64,000 bases of DNA from contig CM031857.1 of NCBI GenBank assembly GCA_018697195.1, positions 65,882,607 through 65,946,606 on the forward strand, in the 5' to 3' direction. Below the pieces are notes generated by a model. The model made no database searches. It saw only the letters and a list, made by a program, of their open reading frames with translations, and was not told where the DNA came from. Positions 52,401 to 61,400 of this stretch are shown here, piece after piece. Positions within the stretch are counted from its first letter, which is position 1, and the number at the start of each line of letters is the position of its first letter. The translations under genes and the position numbers were made by a program. The stretch comes from Certhia americana. Taxonomy: Eukaryota > Chordata > Aves > Passeriformes > Certhiidae.

Positions 52401-55400
52401 AGCACTTGTCCAGGAGAATGTGCTGAGGGTGTGTGTTCAGCCTGGTCTCTGGGGCTTCTAACAGGAGTATCCCCAGAGATACTCCTGAGCCCCCAGACAG
52501 GTCACTGGGAAGATGGAGCAGAGCATGGAAGAGCGATGAGAGAGTGTCAGTTCAAACAGGAGATTCTGACTTGGTCTAAAGAAAATCTTTGTCACTACAA
52601 GCATTATTGTTAGTTGTCTCCATCCTTGAGTTTTCAAGACCCGAGTGGCTAAAGCTTTGAAAAACTTGGTCTGATTTCATAGGTGACCTGGCTCTGAATA
52701 GGATGTTGGACCCCCCGAAATCCCATCCAACCTCAATTGTTTAATAATTGGTTTGTATTTGTATCATTGAGATCTTTTTTTTTAAGGCATAATTTCACAG
52801 AAGAATAATAGAATACCTTGCAGCAATATGCTGGCCTTTCATAAGTGACTGCAAACACGAAGACCATCCATTACATTAACTGTTAGGGGAAAAGGTAGTT
52901 TGCTATCCCTCATTGCTAACTGTAGCACTTTTAGGAACATGTCCTTGAAAGATAACAAGGTATGCCTGTACCTTGAACTCTGCTTATCAGGAAATCAAAC
53001 CTGTTATGTGTGATATAAAGGACATACCAATCCTTTGCTAAATTATGGCAGTTTGAACCCTAACCTTCTGACCTATTCTGTCAGACTCTCAGTGGAGAAA
53101 ATGGAGGGGGAGTAAGCAGTCTTTCGTTACCAGCTTTGATGGTCACCCCAACAACCCTACCTCAAAAGATTTGTCCCTGCTTTCTCATTTCTACCCGTCC
53201 TTTTCCAGGAAGCTTCAGTGATAACCCTTCCTTTTATTATTTTCTCCTTGCTGGTCATCCATTTTTTTATCACTGTATAAAACAGAATTTTAGTTTTTAT
53301 ATTGATTTCAAAAAAGGTACATTTATGGAAATAAGAACTTGTATGTTTATTTCTGAGTGTTTTAAGGAGGTATATGGCATTCCAAACATTTTTCTTCTTC
53401 TTGTAGTCTGTAGTTGTAATGCTGTTTAGATTTTATTTGTTAAAAAGAGGCATTTCACATTGACTTTTTCCCTCTTTGCATTATTGGAATTAAAAATCAT
53501 ACAGTAATTATCTTTTGTTAATAACTAGATGTATATACATCTAAAAGTAATTTAATGAATTTTCTATTAAATCAGAGGAACAGGAGCATATACGTCCAGA
53601 AATAATGTATGTTTAGGCTATTAAGGCTAGCAAGGAATAATCACTCCATGTGGATCACAAGAAATACCAGAAAATATTTATATTGATTTAACTGTATATT
53701 TGATTAAATATAACCTTTCTGACTAGTGGGAGGGGAGAGTTTAAAGAGACAAATTTTTGTATGTTTTATCCAAGAGGAAAAAACAATTCAGACAGCAGAT
53801 TCAGAGTCTTTCTGTAACTGTTGACTCCAATCTCTTAATTTTCTTGAGCACTTTGTTTGTAGTGCAGTAATGATAATGTAAGAAACAATTTCTGTAGCTT
53901 CCAATATCAGATCTGTCCAGGTATGTTTTTATCTGCTACAATAACAATTTATTACAATTATTTTCCAGAAATACAAGTACTATTACTATTAGAGAATATT
54001 TTAACAAAGTAATAGAATCACTGGAAAAGCTAATATTTCGTTTAAGGAGGTAAATTGTGGAGTCATTATTGAAATTGTATAGTATCTTGAAAAAATTATT
54101 ATGAACAGCAGAAAAAAATTATCAAGTCAGACAATTCCAGATGTATGCTACAAATTTGGAACTTAGTGTAGAGAAATATTCAAAGTTGATGCTTTTATTT
54201 TTTTAATGTTAAATATCAAGAAAATCTGTCCTTTTCTTCATTCAGATCTGTTTTATATTTCTCATATCAAAACCTCTCACAGTTACAATTTCAATTAATT
54301 ATTTCCTCATTAATCAATATGCATTATTGGGGGATAAGTCTCTGTACTATTCCTTGAATTTTGTTGATTTAATACAAAATTCAGCTTTGTTAGCATGGCA
54401 TTTTTTGCAAGGAATGAAGTAAACCATGAAATGAAAATATTGGTTTAATAAAGTTAATAGTTTGGAATGCAATGAGAAATCAAATGGAGAAAAGTATACA
54501 TAGAAAATATGACTAAAGATTTAATGAGTTTTTAATAAATGTACTTTGGATTCTTTGCTGTTGGATTAAAATATGTACAATAGACAAAACCATATTGCAT
54601 TGCAGGGATCCTTTTCAATCTGTCACTTCAAAGTCGGGTTTTTTTTAAATGAAGTTTGAGCAAAGATGTTGATTAGGCAATGAGAAATTTAATCATGCTT
54701 ATTCTGCTGCTTGTTCAGATGTATGCTCCACCTCAGTTCAGCATGTTTCTCATACTTCCAAGATCCACGACTTTTGCCATTTTTTGTGCCTTGTTCACAC
54801 AGATGCAAAAGATAACTGTGCAGTGTATTGAGACTGTGCCAGAAACAACAGAACTGTTTCGCTTCTTCTGACTTATTTTGGCTTGAGGTGCTGATGTCTG
54901 CACCCTTTAGCTTGCCTATGTTTCCCTTGTAGATTGTTGTCTTGAATTTACGAGACTTTTATGAAGCTATTTCCTCTGGTATCTCTTCGCTAGCTTCAGA
55001 GAACTCTTTTCATAGCCTTCTGTTTGAAAAAGAGGAATCTTTAATCTTTCTTTGGGCTTATTTTGAAGCTTAATTCAAGGGATCTTGTGAGGTGGTAATT
55101 TCGGTTTTGGTTTCCCAAACTAGATATCTCTGTGCCTGCACCTCCTGAAATACCTGATCTGGAAGGTATTCTCAGGCCAGCCATGTGTTTCATGCTTCTC
55201 TACTTTTTATCAACAGATACATAAATGAGAACACAAGGTCATGCATCTTGACTAATGTATATGGGCAAAGAAAAGAGCAGCTACCCTTAAACTCCTAAAA
55301 ATTACTGAGGTGGCTCTGTTCTCCTATTTGTGTATTTAAAAAACAGGTTTTGAGGAGGAAACAGTGAAATTATATTGCATCCTTTATTATATACTCATTT

Positions 55401-58400
55401 GTTTCTTCTGGTCTTTTCTTTTTGTTAAGGATGCTGTCACATCCTTAATAAGTGTCTGTATACTGGTAAAGTTCAGTTAGGTTGTTTGAACATCTTTTTT
55501 GTTTATTTCATTGAAACAAATGACAAAAGAGTCAATAAATATGCTGATTACTTAAACCAAGTAATAACAGTCTAGGTAAATGAGCAAACTAAGTATGCAT
55601 CAGCAGCACTGTGCTGTTGCAGAGTAGCAATTGCACCCTGCTTCATCTTTTTGTAAGAAAGGCATGATGAGAGAGTTGCTGTTCTGTTTTTACAATTTCC
55701 CAAAGTAAAGAATGCACTTTCAGTAAGTGAAAGGCTAAATTTGATGCCCATCAGAGCTCCAGGATTAAAAGAAAACTCCATATTGGATTTTTATTAGGAA
55801 ATTCTCATGACTAAAGTGTGACTCCCAAGCACAGGCTTTGCAGAAGCAGTCTCTTCCCAGTAGTCTTGAAGCTGTGTCTTGGTGCAGAAAATCTTACGTT
55901 TCACAGAGTCAGAGTCAAGTAAAAGAAAACACAATTGCATAGTCCAGAGAAAAAGAACCAAAGATGGATTTCTGTCCATCACCACGATTCAGCAGATACA
56001 TTTAAGGCAGACACATCTTTCATGTTCATTCTTGTAGTCTAGTGGGCATTAATCTAGCTAGGGTAGAAAGGATACATGGGTCCTACATTCTGAAGAACTC
56101 CTATTTATTGCATAAGTGACTTTGGGTTTAGATCTCCTGAAGCTACAAGGAGTCCAAAACAACTGTTTATCTTGCTGAGTGCGGGTGTTTGGAACTAGCA
56201 CTTCCTACAAACTGCAGAATAGTATGTGGAAGTTTTTTTCGACAGGATGAGGATCAGAGGCTGATACAAAATAAATGCTTAGGATGCTGCAAAACACAAA
56301 AATCTGCTTTGAAGCAAGCAGCTTTAAACAAAGCTTCTAAGCTTTCTCTCTCAGATTTTACTGAACCACATGCAAAAGTACTGTATGTTTAATTACTTGA
56401 TACGAAGCAAATGTAACATCTGGTAAGAACTTGAACATTAAATCAGGTTTACCCTTTAACGTCTAAGCTATATGTTTCTGGATTTTTTTTTTTTTAATTA
56501 CAACCTGAACCAGGAATATTGTGCTGAAAAAAAATCTCAGCGTGTTGTCTGGAAAAAACAAAGTTTAAGTGAAAATTATTTCAGCAAACAAAATTTTAAT
56601 TGCTTAAACAATTTGTAGATGACATGCTTCATTTTGTGTTTCATCATTATACTCCGAGCTTTTTTGTTGTTGTTGTAGGTACTTAAATTTCTTGATACAG
56701 AGCGCATTGTTATTTTAGACCAGATTAGAAATAGTTTAATGTATTTGATAGATGTGAATGAAGTAATAAATACTACAAAAAACTAAAAATGCCTGTAAAG
56801 TTGGTTTAAAAACTTCATAAAGTATGTATTTTAAATGAATGACTAATTTCTTACCCATTTTCTAGTAAATATTGAAACAGACTTTGTGAAATCAGCCAGA
56901 TACATGACTAATCAAGCTTAATGAGTGCTGCAAAAGCTGAACATTGAAAGCATTTGAAAACTAAAGATCTGAATTCTTCATACATTTTTAGTCGTTTAGT
57001 GAGTAGCATGTGAACACAAATCATGGAAAATTTTTGATTGCTCAGAAATAAGCCAGTCAGTTCTTACTACCAAGGATCAAAAAGAGAATCGGTGGAAACA
57101 AGATCCTTTGCATACCCATGTTTGAACTGGAGTCTGGCTGTTTGCTGCATGTATGGACAGGATTTTGTGCAGTTTGTGACAGACTGAATTTAATTGAGAT
57201 CTATCTAGACCACTGTTACTTCTGTGACTCCAGCTGGGGAGAGTATGGGAAATTAATTTGCGTACTTCTGTGCTTAGTTTGGGGCTCTTTGGAAGCGAGG
57301 AGGCCTTAACAGGCAGGCTCAGTTGCAGAAGGTGAGAAAGTTAAACTGGGATTTGAACCTCAAATTGCAAGAGTTATGGATGGGTAGGATTTGAGGAGGA
57401 TGCCAAACCAGAAGGGTGATAGAGGAGTAGAGAGAAGTCCAGAATGCAGAGGGTAGAGCTGTAAGATAGGAACAGAGGCTGAATAGACTATGAACATAGG
57501 TAAGAAGAAAAACATGTCCTGGGAATAAAGAATGAAAATAGAATTGGAATTCAAGAGACATCTGGGCAGGTGGTGGGACAAAGAGGGAAAAGATCAAGAA
57601 CATTAGGGGACATGTTGGGGCTGAAAGTGGGAGGTTTGCAAGAGGACAGGTTAGGGAAGAAATGTCTGTAGCATTTAAGTTTCTTTGCAAATTTGGCACT
57701 GAACCAAAGTATAGGCATATGTACAAATAGGAGAGTGTATTCTAATTGCTTTAAAGATCTTAGATCTGGAACTGACCCAACTGTGGACTCAGGGTGATTT
57801 CACAACTTACAGGGATTTTCTTCCATTTTTAAACTTGAAAATAATTTCTAAAATATCCCACAAAGCTTTAGGTTAGTATAATCTGGTTCACAAAATTATA
57901 AAATTACAAAATTAGATTTTCGTTTTGTGTAATTTTGATAGGACTTTCTTTGTAAGATACATTATTATTTCATTTATTTGCTTGGCATTCTTTCTTATTA
58001 ACAAGTTTAATACTAGGATTTGCCACTTCTTGAAAGGGTAATTTTACAAATTTATTGTCTTCTAATGCACTTCATTGTTCAATTACCTTTTTAAGGAGTA
58101 CTGCTGTACATATCAGGTTTTGTAGATTATAGTTTTGTAGTTTATAGTTTCTCCATTCCAAAAAACAGTTGGTTGCCATATTTTCTTCAGGATCCAGACT
58201 ACATGATTTTACCATTAAATCTTTCTGTTTGCTCTGTGGTATGCATATTTTGACATGTTGTTATATCATTATCCACTACTTGAAAAACAAGCTCCTGTGA
58301 TTAAAAGATCTTTCAAACCTTACAACAGGGAGCTCAAATCCCTCTCTGACTATCCATCTTCTCCTTTACTCTTAGAAATAATTTTTTTTATAATCATTAT

Positions 58401-61400
58401 GTCAATGCTGTAGCAGACTTCATTGACTGATCAACTTAATGGCAGAGAGACAAAAAGGAATTGAGACTTCATTCTAGATGATTCTTACATGTGGTTTTTT
58501 TTGGTGGTTTGGTTTTTTGGGGGGTTGGTTTTTTTTTTTTGGGGGGGGGGTGGATTTTTTTGATTCAGTCTATAATTTCTCTTTGATTCCCAACCCTCAT
58601 TCTTCTGTGAGACTAAAAACTCTACTCTTTCATTATATCAAGTTTGCTAAAATTTCTTGACGGAGAAAAATCTTGCAGACCCACATTCCACTGTTGACTT
58701 TGTTGGGTTTTTTTTTTTTTTTTTTCATAATTCTGGTATTAAAGCATAGGGTGGGTTTGATTTTTTTTTCTGTGTTCCCTCAAAGATCATGTAGGCAGAT
58801 AAAGGAATGTATTTGAGCACATTGTGTTACATGAAGCTGTACACACATGCGCACGCGCTTGTGCTGAAATTGTAGCCAAGAAAGCAGAGATACTATCTGG
58901 CAGAATAAAAGCAAATGTGACAGAGAAACTCTGAATGGTGCTATGGTGAATGAGTTACTGGTGATATCAACAGTGTAGTAAGGTTAAAAGAAAATTGACG
59001 GGTCATAACCTTGCCAGTGCAAAACAGATCATACTCATGTAAGCTACTTCAAATTTCCAAAACAAAGGATAACATTTCTTTTTGAAGTTACTGCTCCTGA
59101 TTGGGTTGAGAAGTATGCTCTGAAAGCACACAGTTGATTGAGTAGAATCATCAGAGAACTACAGACTTCTCCACCAAGTATAGAAAGTAGGTACAGGGAA
59201 AGTAGGTACAGGATTGCCTCTGTTCATGCATGTTTCCAGTGTGTCAGCTCAGTATAGTACATATCATTGAAACTCAGAACAGTTGAAGGTGTGAGTCTGT
59301 GTACAGGAAGGCATTGCTGTTTGTTTTGTGTTGAGGTGGAAGGTGCGAATTTGTTGATGAGAGTCAATAAATATAACTAATAATTAAATTAAATGTGTGT
59401 GGTTTATTGCATTGTTGGCTAAATGACATGTATGTTCATGAAGACTTAGCTCATTTCGGAACAATGCATTCTTCCTTGTAAACAATGTGTATACCAGAAC
59501 AGATTTAGTGTAATGTCTGCAGCCAGTCATGTGCAAAGTGTGGAGAATTCAAGAGTTCTGAAATTTTTTTTGTGTGGTGAAATGAAAACAGAAGCATACA
59601 GTCAGGAGATGGTGATGAAAGTGTCAACACTTGAAAAGCATCCCTAAGCAAAAATGACTGGAGTAGTTGATAGGTAACTGGCATTTAGCAGCTTGAGTTC
59701 AGTAACTCTGTTCGAGAAATGAAATGTCATACTATTAAAAAAATTTGAGTTTAAAAGAAAAACTTTTCATGAGCTTGATGTCGGAGTCTGGAAATATGAA
59801 GAAATATTTCTTTGCATGTTTAAAAGATTTTAGAATCTCTGACAAACAGTGTTTTTAACCTTTGTTCATAGAAAAAGGGCTTTTAGGCTCTGAAATAAAG
59901 CAGAGATTTCAAGAGTGTGTATTAAACAGTAGAATAGTGTGTAGTTTTATCACAGGGTGAGAATTTTAGATATATGGGATTTTTAGGATGGTAAGCAGGT
60001 GATGGCAAGATGGAGGAAGCACATGGCTTTTGGGTTTCTTCTTTTCCTTCATCTGCCTCCATGTTCTGCAGTGAGGTGGCACATTATAGTTGGCTTAGAA
60101 TAGAGTCTAACCTTCTAACATAGATAATAGTTACTGGCGTAGAATTATAAATACTGATTACTTGGATTGTAGTATAAATATCCACACCATCCTGAGGGTG
60201 GGGGCATTTCGTAATGAGCATTTTAGTATGGAGCATTAGGTAGTTAGTAGTTGGAGCATTTGGTATTCGGGAGTTTTGGGCCTTGAGCTGACCTTCAATG
60301 AAGAACTCTGTAGGTCAGGAAGAGAATGAAATGATAAGAAATAATAAATTATGAAGAAAACACAAGAAGAAAAGTCTCGCAACCAGTTCCTTTTCTAGAT
60401 CTCTGGCTGGGGGAAAACAAAATTGTACATTCTCGGGAATCAGAAAAACAGCCTATAAACAGAAACAAACACAAAAAAATATTTTTTATAATTCCGAGAG
60501 CTCGGTAAGCAGAACTTCCAAGCTCTGCTCATTCAGTGAGGAAACAATCTTAGTCATGCATTGGACTATTTTCATATAGATGGATGTCTTCAGAGTGATT
60601 ATCAGAGACATCATAATGACACCAGTTTGTTCTGTTCAAATTAATTCCAGTGAAGATTGCTCCCTCTTTGTGCCTTAGAAACATTCCTACAGTCTGAAAT
60701 TTCAGGGAAAATATTTGAAGTAATCCCCTTGTTTTTGTAAAACACTTTCCATCCCACCTAAAGATCAGGCGCTAAATAGGGTGGAATTGTGTTGCAACTG
60801 TTACTTGACAGATGACAGCTAACACCACAGCCATGCTGGCTTAGAGTAAAGGTTTATCTGGCAATCCTGCAATTTGTTGTGAAGTGGCTTCAGTGTGAGA
60901 AGTACCATCTTTAAGAACCATGTTTCTCAAAGGACTTCTCTGCTGCAGGTTGTTTAGTATTTTCTCAATCAAGTGTTAATTTTTAGCATCCACAACATCT
61001 TTTGGTGAGGAATTCCACAGCTTTCATGCATAAAGAGCAATTTGTATTTGTTCTCATTCTGAATCATTAGATGACTTCTCATTCATCTATTGGAAAATAC
61101 AGTTGATTCCTTTCTCCATTCTCATGATGTGGCAGGCCCTTTATTTCTTCCTTTTCCTTGTACCATCTCTTTTCCAAGCTGTTGAGTCCTAGCTTGCTTA
61201 AATGATTTATTCCACACAGTGCAATTATATGAGTGCATGATGTTGCTGGATGTCAAATGTAACCCTTCCTACCCTTCTCTAATGCTCTGACACTTCTGTT
61301 CTTGTGAGGTAAGGTACTAGAATGGTTGTTAGCATCAGTAATGCAGGCAACAACATGGAATCGCAAGGTGACACAGTTCTGTATTATTTATTTCTTCCTC

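Noticed and set aside
57319..57726. 135-codon minus-strand open stretch
   Set aside because: It is the complement of a purine-rich tract; Ser/Leu/Pro-rich translation typical of such sequence.
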